From: Nocardia acididurans
GTDB lineage: Bacteria > Actinomycetota > Actinomycetes > Mycobacteriales > Mycobacteriaceae
Direction of reading: 5' to 3'
Assembly: GCF_016741815.1 (NCBI RefSeq)
Contig: NZ_JAERRJ010000001.1
Coordinates: 1-64,000 of the forward strand
Length of the DNA stretch: 64,000 nt
The position numbers and the translations under genes are program-made. This document shows, in pieces, positions 54,458 to 63,105 of this stretch; the first letter of the stretch is position 1; each line of letters starts with the position of its first letter. The notes beneath the pieces were generated by a model. The model had not been told where the DNA came from. It ran no database searches and saw only the letters and a list, made by a program, of their open reading frames with translations.

Positions 54458-55108
54458 CTACTGTCCCCGGGGCTGCCAGCGGTAGGCGAACTCGTCCGGG
54501 GCCGGAGGAGGGCCCGGCAGCTCCCCGTCGGCGGCGAGGCCGTCGATGAGCAGGGCCAGGACGCGGCGGCGCAGTTCGGCGGTGCGGGTGGGGTCGGGGA
54601 GCAGGATGGCGGCGCAGGATTCGAGGATGAGGCTGAAGTCCTGGGTGGTGACGGATTCGCGGAGGCGTCCGGATCGTTGTGCGCGGCGCAGGATTTCGTC
54701 GTTGAGTTCACCGGCCTTCAGGACCTCCGGCAGGATCGAATCGTCGGGGGTGAAGGTGCCTGCCAGGTGGACGGTGAGCGAGTGCACGTCGGCGTCCACG
54801 ACCCGGCGCAGGAATTCCACCAGCGCCTGCCAGTCGTCCGGATTCTCCAGGGCCGCTTCGGTTTCCACGTTGTATCGGTGCAGCCCGTCGTAGCAGAGGG
54901 TGCGCAGCAGCACCTCCTTGCTCGGATAGCGCCGGTAGAGGGCGCTGATGCCCACACCGGCCCGTTCGGCGACGGCGGAGATCGGAGCCTTCGGATCGGC
55001 CAGGAACACGTCCCGCGCGGCGGCCAGGATGAGTTCGTCATTGCGGGCGGCCTGCGCCTTGCGGCCGGGCAGCGCGCGCTGAGCTGGGGTTGCGGCTGTC
55101 TTGCTCAT
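54458..55108 (-). CDS. TetR-family transcriptional regulator
   Basis: The 216-residue protein has a helix-turn-helix (APISAVAERAGVGISALYRR with YPSKEVLL) and a C-terminal TetR domain ending YRWQPRGQ. It is divergent from an NmrA-like NAD(P)H-binding protein gene across about 170 bases with GGAAT-AATCT-GTTCC near its start, a likely operator. It probably represses that gene. A longer upstream frame lacks support. Confidence 0.87.
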   Translation of the reverse strand: MSKTAATPAQRALPGRKAQAARNDELILAAARDVFLADPKAPISAVAERAGVGISALYRRYPSKEVLLRTLCYDGLHRYNVETEAALENPDDWQALVEFLRRVVDADVHSLTVHLAGTFTPDDSILPEVLKAGELNDEILRRAQRSGRLRESVTTQDFSLILESCAAILLPDPTRTAELRRRVLALLIDGLAADGELPGPPPAPDEFAYRWQPRGQ

Positions 55109-55159
55109 GATTTCAGCATAGCATTTGAACGGAATAATCTGTTCCATAAGGCTCCCCCA

Positions 55160-55193
55160 CTGTGCGTCTCGCGCATGTCCGCGAGACGCACAG
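55160..55193. repeat. Perfect 14-base-arm inverted repeat
   Basis: CTGTGCGTCTCGCG-CATGTC-CGCGAGACGCACAG is a perfect inverted repeat between the tetR and NmrA-like genes. A stem this long is unusual for an operator. It may be a hairpin in an RNA leader of the NmrA-like gene, whose start lies 84 bases further, or a bidirectional barrier. No T-tract follows. Confidence 0.7.
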
Positions 55194-55276
55194 CGATGGT
55201 TGCGGACACTCCCCGCTGACACACTGAAATCACCTTCGAAACAACAAGTTTCAGCAGATCAGCTAGGAGAAATGCA

Positions 55277-55900
55277 ATGCGTATCGCGATCTTCGGAGCC
55301 ACCGGAACCGTCGGCCGTCAGGTGGTCGAGCAGGCGCTCGCCCAGGGCCACGAGGTCACCGCGCTCACCCGTTCCGCCGCCAATCTGGCCATCGCCCACG
55401 ACCGCCTGCGGATCGTGCAGGGTGATGTGCTGGACCCGAATTCGGTGGAGCGCGCGGTCTCAGGCCAGGACGCGGTCATCGTGACCCTGGGCAACGGCCG
55501 TAAGGGCGTCATCCGCGCCGAGGGCACCCGCACGGTCATGGAGGCCATGAACCGCATGGGTGTGAAGCGGCTGATCGTCATGTCCTCGCTGGGTGTCGGC
55601 AGCTCCCGCGGCAACCTCAACTTCCTGTGGAAGTACGTGCTGTTCGGCATGCTGCTGCGCACGGCCTACGCCGACCACGAGCAGCAGGAGCGGTACGTGC
55701 TGGCGAGCGACCTGGACTGGACCGTCGTGCGGCCCGCCGCCTTCACCGACGATCCGGCCACCGGCACGTTCCAGCGCGATGTCGCGCCGGACGCGAAGGG
55801 CTTGAAGCTGAAGATCTCCCGTGCGGACATCGCGGCCTTCCTGCTCGAGCAGCTGACCGACCCCCGCTATGTGCACCGCACGCCCGGCATCTCGAATTGA
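55277..55900 (+). CDS. NAD(P)H-binding NmrA/SDR-like protein
   Basis: The 207-residue protein has an N-terminal dinucleotide motif IFGATGTVGRQVVEQALAQG, then VTALTRS and later RLIVMSSLGVGSSRG and DWTVVRPAAFTDDP. The atypical short-chain dehydrogenase/NmrA group binds NAD(P) and often senses redox state or reduces small substrates. A YxxxK pair is not seen. AGGAG lies 8 bases before the ATG. It is divergent from a TetR gene that likely represses it. It ends 8 bases from the convergent CobW gene. Confidence 0.87.
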   Translation: MRIAIFGATGTVGRQVVEQALAQGHEVTALTRSAANLAIAHDRLRIVQGDVLDPNSVERAVSGQDAVIVTLGNGRKGVIRAEGTRTVMEAMNRMGVKRLIVMSSLGVGSSRGNLNFLWKYVLFGMLLRTAYADHEQQERYVLASDLDWTVVRPAAFTDDPATGTFQRDVAPDAKGLKLKISRADIAAFLLEQLTDPRYVHRTPGISN

Positions 55901-55908
55901 GTTGCCCC

Positions 55909-57057
55909 TCAGGCGTGTTCGTGCATCTCACCCCAGGACGGGAAGGGATCCGGGTACCGCAGCCAGGACTGCGGCCCGGCTTCCATCTCCGCATCGGTGA
56001 GCAGGGCGGAATTCAGCAGATCCCGCACATGTGGGCGATCCAGCTTCACACCGATGAAGACGATCTCCTGTCCCGGCGGCATATCCAGGGCGGTCCAGTA
56101 CGCGCCCGCTTCGAAAGTCAGGTTGGGACCGGCCTGCGACCAGATGGCCGCCAGGTCGGGCCGGCTCGCCAGCCAGAAGAATCCCTTGCTGCGCAGCAGC
56201 CTCTGTAGTTGCGCCAGAGCCGATTCCAGTCGTTCGGGATGGAAGGGGCGGTCGGCGGTGAAGGTCAGGCTGCTGATGCCGTATTCCTCGGTCTCGGGGG
56301 TGTGGCCGCCGGTGAGTTCGTCCTCCCAGCCGTCGAACTGGGCGGCGATCTCCGGGCTGTAGAGACCGGTGCCGAGCACCTCGCTCAAATCGACCACACC
56401 GTGCGCGGATCGCACGATCTTCGCGGTCGGATTCAATCGCCGGATCGTGGCCTCCACGCTCCCGACGGCATTCTCACTCACCAGATCGGTCTTGTTGAGC
56501 ACCAGCACATTCGCGAACTCCACCTGATCGATCAGCAGATCGGCGATGGTGCGCGCGTCCCCGTCCGCCGCCTGCATGTTCCGTTCGGCGAGGGCCTGCC
56601 CCTTCACCACCTCCACCAGGAAGGTCGAGGCGTCCACCACGGTCACCATGGTGTCGAGCTTCGCCACATCGCCGAGGACGAACCCGTCCTCGAACTGCCA
56701 CTCGAAGGTGGCCGCCACCGGCATCGGCTCGGAGATCCCCGTCGACTCGATGACCAGCTGGTCGAACCGCCCCTCCCGCGCCAGCTTCCCCACCGATTCG
56801 ATGAGGTCCTCGCGCAGCGTGCAGCAGATGCACCCGTTGGTCAGCTCGACGAGCTTCTCCTCGGTCCGGTCCAGGTGCCCCTGCCCCGCCACGAGCGCGG
56901 CGTCGATATTCACCTCGCTCATGTCGTTGACGATCACCGCCACCCGGCGGCCGTCCCGGTTGGCGAGGATGTGGTTGAGCAGTGTCGTCTTGCCGGCACC
57001 GAGAAACCCGGACAGCACGGTCACAGGCAGGCGGGCATCGTCCAGATCCGAAGTCAC
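55909..57057 (-). CDS. CobW-family G3E GTPase, probable zinc chaperone
   Basis: The 382-residue protein has Walker [16 protein letters not shown], the metal motif NGCICC (CxCC), NKTD for guanine and a C-terminal CobW_C domain ending WGEMHEHA. G3E GTPases deliver metals to apoproteins; those under Zur control are zinc chaperones of the ZigA/ZNG1 type. A Zur-like box lies 8 bases upstream of the start codon, so I assign it to zinc limitation. The His at the end and the CxCC support metal transfer. It is monocistronic. Confidence 0.9.
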   Translation of the reverse strand: MTSDLDDARLPVTVLSGFLGAGKTTLLNHILANRDGRRVAVIVNDMSEVNIDAALVAGQGHLDRTEEKLVELTNGCICCTLREDLIESVGKLAREGRFDQLVIESTGISEPMPVAATFEWQFEDGFVLGDVAKLDTMVTVVDASTFLVEVVKGQALAERNMQAADGDARTIADLLIDQVEFANVLVLNKTDLVSENAVGSVEATIRRLNPTAKIVRSAHGVVDLSEVLGTGLYSPEIAAQFDGWEDELTGGHTPETEEYGISSLTFTADRPFHPERLESALAQLQRLLRSKGFFWLASRPDLAAIWSQAGPNLTFEAGAYWTALDMPPGQEIVFIGVKLDRPHVRDLLNSALLTDAEMEAGPQSWLRYPDPFPSWGEMHEHA

Positions 57058-57064
57058 AAGCTAA

Positions 57065-57079
57065 TGATAACCGTTTTCA
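57065..57079. promoter_or_regulatory. Zur-like box
   Basis: On the minus strand the site reads TGAAAACGGTTATCA, a 7-1-7 inverted repeat with one mismatch, resembling the actinobacterial Zur consensus TGAAAATCATTTTCA. It lies 8 bases from the CobW start codon, so bound Zur would block transcription initiation or early elongation. Confidence 0.7.
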
Positions 57080-57153
57080 TTTAGACAGCCGAACCACCCC
57101 TGCCCATGACTCCAAGGTTCGAAGCCGGCTCGGTCTGGACTGACGGAGCGGGG

Positions 57154-57296
57154 GAGCGAAGCGGAGGAGCGGAGGAGGGAAGACCGAGCTAGCAGGGCCG
57201 CGAACACGCCCGGAGCGAAGCGGAGGGCAAATAGACACCGTCGAGCTAGCAGGCCTCGAACCCGCCCGGAGCGAAGCGGAGGGCAAGATAGACACC
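57154..57296. repeat. Degenerate tandem repeat leading into thiD
   Basis: GAGCGAAGCGGAGG occurs at 57154, 57213 and 57269 (periods 59 and 56). Full units also share GCTAGCAGG and GGGCAA(G)ATAGACACCG. The last unit ends at the thiD start codon, so the repeat supplies its leader. The region is otherwise without features. It is not a CRISPR: units abut without unique spacers of constant size. Confidence 0.75.
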
Positions 57297-58154
57297 GTGC
57301 AGTACCTACCGCTTGCCCCGAACGGCCAGACGCCAGTGCGCGCCCTCACCATCGCGGGCACCGACTCCGGCGGCGGCGCGGGCATCCAGGCCGACTCGCG
57401 CACCATGGCCATGTGCGGCGTGCACGCCTGCGTCGCGGTCGCCGCCGTGACCGTGCAGAACACCGTGGGCGTCAGCGGTTTTCACGAGATCCCGCCGCAG
57501 ATCGTGGCCGATCAGGTGCGAACCGTGGTGAGCGACATCGGAATCGGAGCCGCGAAGACGGGAATGCTGGCGTCCACCGCGATCATCGAGGCCGTGGCGG
57601 GGGTGTGCCGCGAGGTCGGGATCGGGCGCGACGGGAGCATTCCGCTGGTTGTGGATCCGGTCGCGGCATCCATGCACGGTGATCCGCTACTGCACGCCGA
57701 GGCCCTGGATGCGGTGCGGCACACGCTGATTCCGCTCGCCACCGTGGTCACGCCGAATCTCGACGAAGTGCGACTTCTCACCGGGATCGACGTTAACAAC
57801 GAGCAGTCCGCGCGTAAGGCCGCCGAGGCGCTGCACGCGCTGGGCCCGCGCTGGGCCATCGTGAAGGGCGGGCATCTGCGCACGTCGGAGCAGAGCACCG
57901 ACCTGCTCTACGACGGCGACACCTTCCACGAACTGCCCGCGCCCCGCCTGGCCACCGGCAACGATCACGGCGGCGGCGACACCCTCGCGGCGGCCATCGC
58001 CTGCGCTCTGGCACATGGATATTCGGTACCGGATGCCGTGGCCTTTGCCAAAGAATGGACGTATCGCTGCCTCGCGGCCGCGTACGACCTGGGGGCAGGG
58101 CACGGTCCCGTCTCGCCGCTGTGGCGATTGCGGACCGGGCCGGGGAGCGCCTAG
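57297..58154 (+). CDS. thiD: Hydroxymethylpyrimidine (phospho)kinase
   Basis: The 285-residue kinase phosphorylates HMP and HMP-P for thiamine synthesis, using the ThiC product. Motifs: LTIAGTDSGGGAGIQADSRT near the start, AAKTGMLAST, DPVAASMHGDPLL and the ATP-anion hole GNDHGGGDTLAAAIA (here GGGD where many enzymes have GTGC, as in nearby actinobacteria). The ATP-grasp Lys/Asp residues are present. The GTG start lies at the end of the tandem repeat and matches the mycobacterial start (MxYLPLAP). No riboswitch was found upstream. Confidence 0.94.
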   Translation: MQYLPLAPNGQTPVRALTIAGTDSGGGAGIQADSRTMAMCGVHACVAVAAVTVQNTVGVSGFHEIPPQIVADQVRTVVSDIGIGAAKTGMLASTAIIEAVAGVCREVGIGRDGSIPLVVDPVAASMHGDPLLHAEALDAVRHTLIPLATVVTPNLDEVRLLTGIDVNNEQSARKAAEALHALGPRWAIVKGGHLRTSEQSTDLLYDGDTFHELPAPRLATGNDHGGGDTLAAAIACALAHGYSVPDAVAFAKEWTYRCLAAAYDLGAGHGPVSPLWRLRTGPGSA

Positions 58155-58214
58155 CCTCGGCTCCCAGGAACCTCCCAGCGTCGACGCAGGGACGGCCCAG
58201 AAAATTGCACGACC

Positions 58215-59480
58215 GTGGGGGACATGATCGACACCGCGACCGCCGGCCTGGCGGCGAATCCAGCTGATGCCGTGATCGCGCCCGTCGTCGACGTGGTCGT
58301 GCCCGTCTACAACGAGGAACGCGACCTCGGTCCGTGCGTCCGGCGATTGCATGCCTTCCTGCACGCGAACTTCCCGTTCAGCGCGCGAATCACCATCGCC
58401 GACAACGCATCCACCGACACCACCATGCTCGTCGCCGAGGGGCTGGCGGCCGAGCTCGACGGGGTGCGGGTCGTTCACCTGGACCGCAAGGGCCGCGGCC
58501 GCGCCCTGCGCGCCGTGTGGCAGGACTCCGACGCGCAGGTCGTCGCCTATATGGACGTCGACCTGTCCACCGACCTGAACGCCCTGCTGCCCTTGATCGC
58601 TCCGCTGGTCTCCGGACATTCCGACCTGGCCATCGGCACACGCCTGGCAAGCTCCTCGCGGGTGGTGCGCGGGCTCAAGCGCGAGCTCATCTCGCGCGGC
58701 TACAACCTCATCCTGCGCACCTCGCTGCAGGCCAAGTTCTCCGACGCGCAATGCGGATTCAAGGCCGTGCGCACCGATGTGGCCCGCGTGCTGCTGCCGC
58801 TGGTGCAGGACGGCGAATGGTTCTTCGACACCGAACTGCTGGTGCTCGCCGAACGCATCGGCCTGCGCATCCATGAGGTGCCGGTGGACTGGATCGACGA
58901 TCCGGACAGCCGCGTCGACATCGTCGACACCGCGCGCAAGGATCTGCGCGGCATCTGGCGGGTCGGCCGCGCGCTCACCACCGGGCAGCTGCCCATCAAC
59001 GAACTGCGCGCCGCCATCGGGCGTGAACCGCTGGTGGAGGGCGTACCGCTGGGCATGGTCGGGCAGCTGGTGCGCTTCGGCATCGTCGGCGTCGGCTGCA
59101 CCCTGGCCTATCTCGCGCTGTATGTTGCGCTGCAACCGTTCACGGGCCCGCAGGCCGCCAACTTCCTGGCCCTGCTGATCACCGCCGTCGTGAACACGGC
59201 GGCCAACCGCGCCTTCACCTTCGGCGTGCGCGGCACCGCGCAGGCGGTGTCGCACCACTTCCAGGGCCTGCTCATCTTCGGCTTCGGACTGCTGCTCACC
59301 AGCGGCTCGCTGTACGCGCTGCACCACTGGTGGCCGAGCGCGGAAGTGCATCTGCAACTGGTGGTGCTGGTGATCGCCAACCTGGTCACCACCCTCATGC
59401 GATTCGTCGGCCTGCGCTGGGTGTTCCGCGACGCCGGAGCCGGACGCGGCGAACTCGCCGCCACAGGAGGTACCCGATGA
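58215..59480 (+). CDS. GT2 glycosyltransferase with C-terminal GtrA domain
   Basis: The 421-residue protein has a GT2/DPM1-like catalytic domain in the first 250 residues: VVVPVYNEERDLGPCVRRLH, the metal motif YMDVDLSTD and LAIGTRLASSS with FSDAQCGFKAVR. Four GtrA-type membrane helices follow (LVRFGIVGVGCTLAYLALYV and others). It should make a polyprenyl-phosphate sugar on the inner face and help flip it. The next gene, a GT39-type transferase, overlaps by ATGA and would use that donor outside. The GTG start is used; an ATG three codons in is possible. Confidence 0.9.
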   Translation: MGDMIDTATAGLAANPADAVIAPVVDVVVPVYNEERDLGPCVRRLHAFLHANFPFSARITIADNASTDTTMLVAEGLAAELDGVRVVHLDRKGRGRALRAVWQDSDAQVVAYMDVDLSTDLNALLPLIAPLVSGHSDLAIGTRLASSSRVVRGLKRELISRGYNLILRTSLQAKFSDAQCGFKAVRTDVARVLLPLVQDGEWFFDTELLVLAERIGLRIHEVPVDWIDDPDSRVDIVDTARKDLRGIWRVGRALTTGQLPINELRAAIGREPLVEGVPLGMVGQLVRFGIVGVGCTLAYLALYVALQPFTGPQAANFLALLITAVVNTAANRAFTFGVRGTAQAVSHHFQGLLIFGFGLLLTSGSLYALHHWWPSAEVHLQLVVLVIANLVTTLMRFVGLRWVFRDAGAGRGELAATGGTR

Positions 59481-61804
59481 CCGCGACCCTGGCCGACCCG
59501 CGACCGGTCTCGCCCGCGCCGCCGGACCCGGAGCCCCGCTCCGCGCGCTGGGAGTACCTCGCCCTGGCCGTGCTGCTGCTCGGCACCGCCGCCGCCTACT
59601 TCTGGAACCTGTCCGCGAGCCACTGGGCGAATCCGTTCTATTCGGCTGCCGTGCAGGCGGGTTCGGTGTCGTGGAAGGCGTTCTTCTTCGGCTCCTCGGA
59701 TGCCGGGAACTCCATCACCGTCGACAAGACGCCGCTGTCGCTGTGGCCGATGGCGTTGTCGGTGCGGGCATTCGGCCTGCACAGCTGGAGCATGCTGGCC
59801 CCGCAGGTGCTGATGGGTGTGGGCTCGGTTGCCCTGCTGTGGGCCACGGTGCGGCGCAATTTCGGTGCGGCGGCGGGCCTGCTCGCCGGGCTGTTCCTCG
59901 CGCTGACTCCCGTTGCGGCGCTGATGTTCCGGTTCAACAATCCGGACGCCATGCTGGTGCTGTTCATGGTGGCGGCGGCGTGGGCCATGACCCGCGCGCT
60001 CGCCGACGGGCGCTGGCGATGGCTGATCCTCACCGGCCTGTTCATCGGATTGGGTTTCCTGGCAAAGCAATTGCAGGTGCTGCTGGTGGTGCCCGCGCTG
60101 GCCGGAACCTACCTGCTCGCCGGGCCGCCCACGCTGGGCAAGCGGATCGCGCAACTGTTGGCGGCCGGAGCCTCGGTACTCGTAGGCGCGGGGTGGTGGG
60201 TGCTCGTCGCCACCCTGTGGCCGGTGGATGACCGCCCGTACTTCGGTGGCTCCCAGCATAATTCGATCATCGAGCTCACTCTCGGCTACAACGGGTTCGG
60301 GCGGCTCACCGGCAATGAGACGGGCAGCGTAGGCCCGTCGCACGACGCGCCCGCCGGTGGTGGCGGGGGCAACAACATCCTGTGGGGTAAGGCCGGTGCC
60401 GGGCGATTGTTCGAGCCCGCCCAGGGCGGTCAGATCGCGTGGCTCATCCCGGCCGCGCTGATCCTCCTGGCGACCGCGCTTCTGGTGCGCGGCAGGGCCG
60501 CTCGTACCGATCAGCAGCGCGCGTCCCTGCTGATGTGGGGCGGCTGGCTGATCGTGACCGGTGTGGTCTTCAGCTATATGAAGGGCATCTTCCACCAGTA
60601 CTACACGGTGGCCCTGGCCCCGGCCGTCGCGGTCCTCGTGGCGGCGGGCGGCGCGGTCCTGTGGCGGGAACGCGAAAAGCTCTGGGTCCGGCTGGCTCTG
60701 GCCGTGGCCATGGGAACGACCACGGGCATCGCCTGGATGCTGCTGTCCCGCAGCGAATCCTTCCTGCCGTGGCTGCGCTGGCTGGTGCTGGTGGCGGGTA
60801 TCGCCGCCACGGTGGCGCTGCTGGTGCACACCGCACACAAATTCGCCCTCGCCACCGGTGTTCTCGCGGTGGCCGTGGGCTTGGCGGGCCCGGCCGCCTA
60901 CACCGTCGAAACCCTGCGCACCGCGCACGAGGGCCCGATCCCCTCTGCGGGCCCAAGCGTGCACGGCATGCGTCCTGGTGGATTCGGGGAGTTCGGCGGA
61001 TTCGGCGGCGCGAACAACGAGACCGCGGGCGGGACCACCGACGGTGGCACCGGGCAGCCGAGCGGCGGGAGCCCGGCCACCACCGCCCCGGCGACCCCAC
61101 CGACCACGTCCGCACCAGCCAACCAGCCGAACTGCCCGCCCGGCCCACCGCCGAGCGGAGGTCCCAATGACGCACCGCCGAATGGTCTCCCCAGCGGCGC
61201 ACCCCCCGATGGATCCAACGGCGCACCGCCCAACGGTGGCCCGCCAGGTGGCCTCCCAGCGAATTGTGTTCCCGGTGGCGGCAATCCGAGTGGGCAGCCC
61301 GGAAACGGCGGTGCCACAGCGGCTCCCGAGACCACGGCTCCGGCCGCTCCGGAGACGACCGCCCCCACCACGAACACCGGCGCGCCCGCACAGGGCGGCC
61401 GCGGCGACGGCAAGGGCAACAACGCCGGCGGCGTGATGATGGCGAGCCGCCCGAGCGACCGGGTGAACGCCCTGCTGCTCGCGGAGGGCGACCGCTACAC
61501 CTGGGTAGCGGCCACCATCAGCGCCAACAGCGCCGCCGGCTTCCAGCTGGCCACCGAACTCCCGGTCATGCCGATCGGCGGCTTCAACGGCACCGACCCG
61601 TCCCCGACCCTGGCCCAGTTCCAGAAGTACGTGGAGGAGGGCAGGATCCACTACTTCATCGGCGGCGACCAGGGTGGCATGCGTCCGGGCGCGGACACCG
61701 GCACCCTGCAGAGCACCCTGATCACCAACTGGGTCAAGGAGCACTACACCGCACAGGAAGTGGACGGCGTAACCCTCTACGACCTCACGCAGCCGAAGTC
61801 CTGA
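59477..61804 (+). CDS. GT39/ArnT-like membrane glycosyltransferase with disordered insert
   Basis: The 775-residue protein has about 11 membrane helices in its first 490 residues. The catalytic acidic region is SSDAGNSITVDKTPLSLW. A low-complexity Gly/Pro/Asn/Thr-rich segment runs from about 500 to 650 (GEFGGFGGANNETAGG, NGAPPNGGPPGGLPANC). A final domain of about 120 residues follows, with RVNALLLAEGDRYTWVAA and VEEGRIHYFIGGDQGG. It should use a polyprenyl-linked sugar from the upstream GT2 enzyme; acceptor unknown. AGGAGG lies just before the ATG, which overlaps the GT2 stop. A bidirectional terminator follows. Confidence 0.9.
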   Translation: MTATLADPRPVSPAPPDPEPRSARWEYLALAVLLLGTAAAYFWNLSASHWANPFYSAAVQAGSVSWKAFFFGSSDAGNSITVDKTPLSLWPMALSVRAFGLHSWSMLAPQVLMGVGSVALLWATVRRNFGAAAGLLAGLFLALTPVAALMFRFNNPDAMLVLFMVAAAWAMTRALADGRWRWLILTGLFIGLGFLAKQLQVLLVVPALAGTYLLAGPPTLGKRIAQLLAAGASVLVGAGWWVLVATLWPVDDRPYFGGSQHNSIIELTLGYNGFGRLTGNETGSVGPSHDAPAGGGGGNNILWGKAGAGRLFEPAQGGQIAWLIPAALILLATALLVRGRAARTDQQRASLLMWGGWLIVTGVVFSYMKGIFHQYYTVALAPAVAVLVAAGGAVLWREREKLWVRLALAVAMGTTTGIAWMLLSRSESFLPWLRWLVLVAGIAATVALLVHTAHKFALATGVLAVAVGLAGPAAYTVETLRTAHEGPIPSAGPSVHGMRPGGFGEFGGFGGANNETAGGTTDGGTGQPSGGSPATTAPATPPTTSAPANQPNCPPGPPPSGGPNDAPPNGLPSGAPPDGSNGAPPNGGPPGGLPANCVPGGGNPSGQPGNGGATAAPETTAPAAPETTAPTTNTGAPAQGGRGDGKGNNAGGVMMASRPSDRVNALLLAEGDRYTWVAATISANSAAGFQLATELPVMPIGGFNGTDPSPTLAQFQKYVEEGRIHYFIGGDQGGMRPGADTGTLQSTLITNWVKEHYTAQEVDGVTLYDLTQPKS

Positions 61805-61808
61805 CACC

Positions 61809-61842
61809 GTGATGCCCCCGGATATCGTTCCGGGGGCATCAC
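61809..61842. terminator. Bidirectional terminator
   Basis: GTGATGCCCCCGGA and TCCGGGGGCATCAC pair perfectly (14 bases) around TATCGT. It lies between the convergent GT39 and hydrolase genes and can end both. Confidence 0.85.
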
Positions 61843-61859
61843 GGGTCTTGCTGCTGAGG

Positions 61860-62729
61860 CTATTTCGTCTCGGCTTCGAGCACGGTTTCCCGGACGGCGT
61901 CGGCGACGGCGCGGAAGTCCTTGCGCAGGATCTTGGAGTGGTTGCTCTCCACCTGGGCGTAGACCGTGATGTTGGGATTGCGGTCGAGAACCGGGGTGAG
62001 GGAGCGGCGCACGGCCTCCATCTCTTCCTGGCCCGCACCGAGATTCGCGCCGGTGGCCAGCACGTAGCGCACCGGGTCGACGACCTTGTCGAGCACCGGT
62101 GCGATGGCGGCGACCAGTTCGTTGATCTCGATATTGACCTCGGCGTGCTCGTCGGCGCTCATCTTCGCGGCCATGCCGAAAGGGCGGGCCAGCGGGAGAA
62201 TGAATCGCATGCGGCGGAACAGCTTCCGGATGCGTTCGCGGCCCTCCTCGCCGGTGAGGCCGTAAGGCATCGCGCCGTCCACACACACCACGCCCAGGGC
62301 TCGGCCGGGATTGCGCCGCGCCCAGTGCACCGCGGTGGTCGCGCCGTAGGACCAGCCCACCAGGATCGGCCGGTCGGTCACGCCGCGAGCGGCCAGGATG
62401 GCGTCGACATCGCGGACGGTCCCCTCGAAGGAGTAGTCGGCCGAGGTCTTCGACTTGCCGCGGGCGCGTTCGTCGAAGGTGATGTGCCGGAAGCCGGCGC
62501 CGAGTTCGGCGATCACCGGCTTCCAGTGCGACTGATCGGCGTACGCGCCGTTGAGGTAGACGATGGTTCGGCCGTTGCCGCCGGTGTCGGTCACCGCGAG
62601 GGCGGTGTCGTCGACGGAGACCATTCCGGTCCAGGCAGTGGGGGTGGTGGTCATGGAGGCGCTCCGGGGGTAGGCGGGGTGGGTGGACGTCGAGGCCGGG
62701 TGGATATTGCCGACGCATGCGCGGGTCAT
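61860..62729 (-). CDS. Alpha/beta hydrolase
   Basis: The 289-residue enzyme has the nucleophile elbow GWSYGATTA, an earlier IVYLNGAYADQSHW and DERARGKS, and a late His (VESNHSKIL). The ATG behind GGAGGAG is preferred; an ATG 25 codons later is the next possibility. The substrate is unknown. Two copies of a CGAGACG-type operator lie upstream and a TetR gene lies about 370 bases away on the same strand, so repression by that TetR is likely. Confidence 0.85.
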   Translation of the reverse strand: MTRACVGNIHPASTSTHPAYPRSASMTTTPTAWTGMVSVDDTALAVTDTGGNGRTIVYLNGAYADQSHWKPVIAELGAGFRHITFDERARGKSKTSADYSFEGTVRDVDAILAARGVTDRPILVGWSYGATTAVHWARRNPGRALGVVCVDGAMPYGLTGEEGRERIRKLFRRMRFILPLARPFGMAAKMSADEHAEVNIEINELVAAIAPVLDKVVDPVRYVLATGANLGAGQEEMEAVRRSLTPVLDRNPNITVYAQVESNHSKILRKDFRAVADAVRETVLEAETK

Positions 62730-62750
62730 GTGCACTCCTCCACTTTCGAG

Positions 62751-62831
62751 ACGAGACGGTTCGTCTCGTAGATGAGTACTACTCTGCAGCACCATCCTTG
62801 TTCTCGTCAAGACGAGACGGTTCGTCTCGTC
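62751..62831. promoter_or_regulatory. Two TetR-type operators upstream of the hydrolase gene
   Basis: ACGAGACG-GTT-CGTCTCGT is present twice, perfectly, at 62751-62769 and 62812-62830; the second is extended by GAC/GTC. Starts are 61 bases apart. No similar site was seen before the TetR gene itself, so the assignment to it rests on proximity. Confidence 0.75.
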
Positions 62832-62952
62832 AGTGAAGTGCGTCACACCCCCGGCGACCGGTCTCGCCCGCGCCGCCGCGAAATCGACCTGATCACGGGG
62901 TTGCGGCTCTACCCTGAAACCATTCTCCAGCAGTGCATTTCAGGGAAAGCCC

Positions 62953-63105
62953 ATGGACAAGCCGCATCCGCTCAGCGATGAACACCGAGAAGGCTTCTGG
63001 CGCAGTGTCGGGTGGCGACCCGATCTCCCGGATCAGGAACGGGAAGCGATAGAGCGCTGCTGGGATGACGAATCCATCCAGCTGGCAGAGGTTTTCGGGT
63101 TCTAG
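62953..63105 (+). CDS. 50-residue hypothetical protein
   Basis: The frame encodes MDKPHPLSDEHREGFWRSVG and continues to a C-terminus IQLAEVFGF. It is acidic, soluble and helical in prediction. AGGGAAAG lies 6 bases before the ATG. The stop codon shares CTAG with that of the convergent TetR gene. The coding frame is well balanced for a real gene, and it fills the only gap between the operators and TetR. No family is recognised. Confidence 0.55.
   Translation: MDKPHPLSDEHREGFWRSVGWRPDLPDQEREAIERCWDDESIQLAEVFGF

Noticed and set aside
55161..55226. 21-codon leader peptide starting with GTG inside the inverted repeat
   Set aside because: No convincing ribosome-binding site, and the frame is fully explained by chance in the repeat region.
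57154..57296. CRISPR array
   Set aside because: Repeats are few, degenerate and contiguous, without constant-size unique spacers, and no cas gene is present.
59108..62038. 976-residue open frame on the minus strand opposite the glycosyltransferases
   Set aside because: Both sense genes have clear domains and ATGA coupling. The antisense product is low complexity and crosses a terminator.
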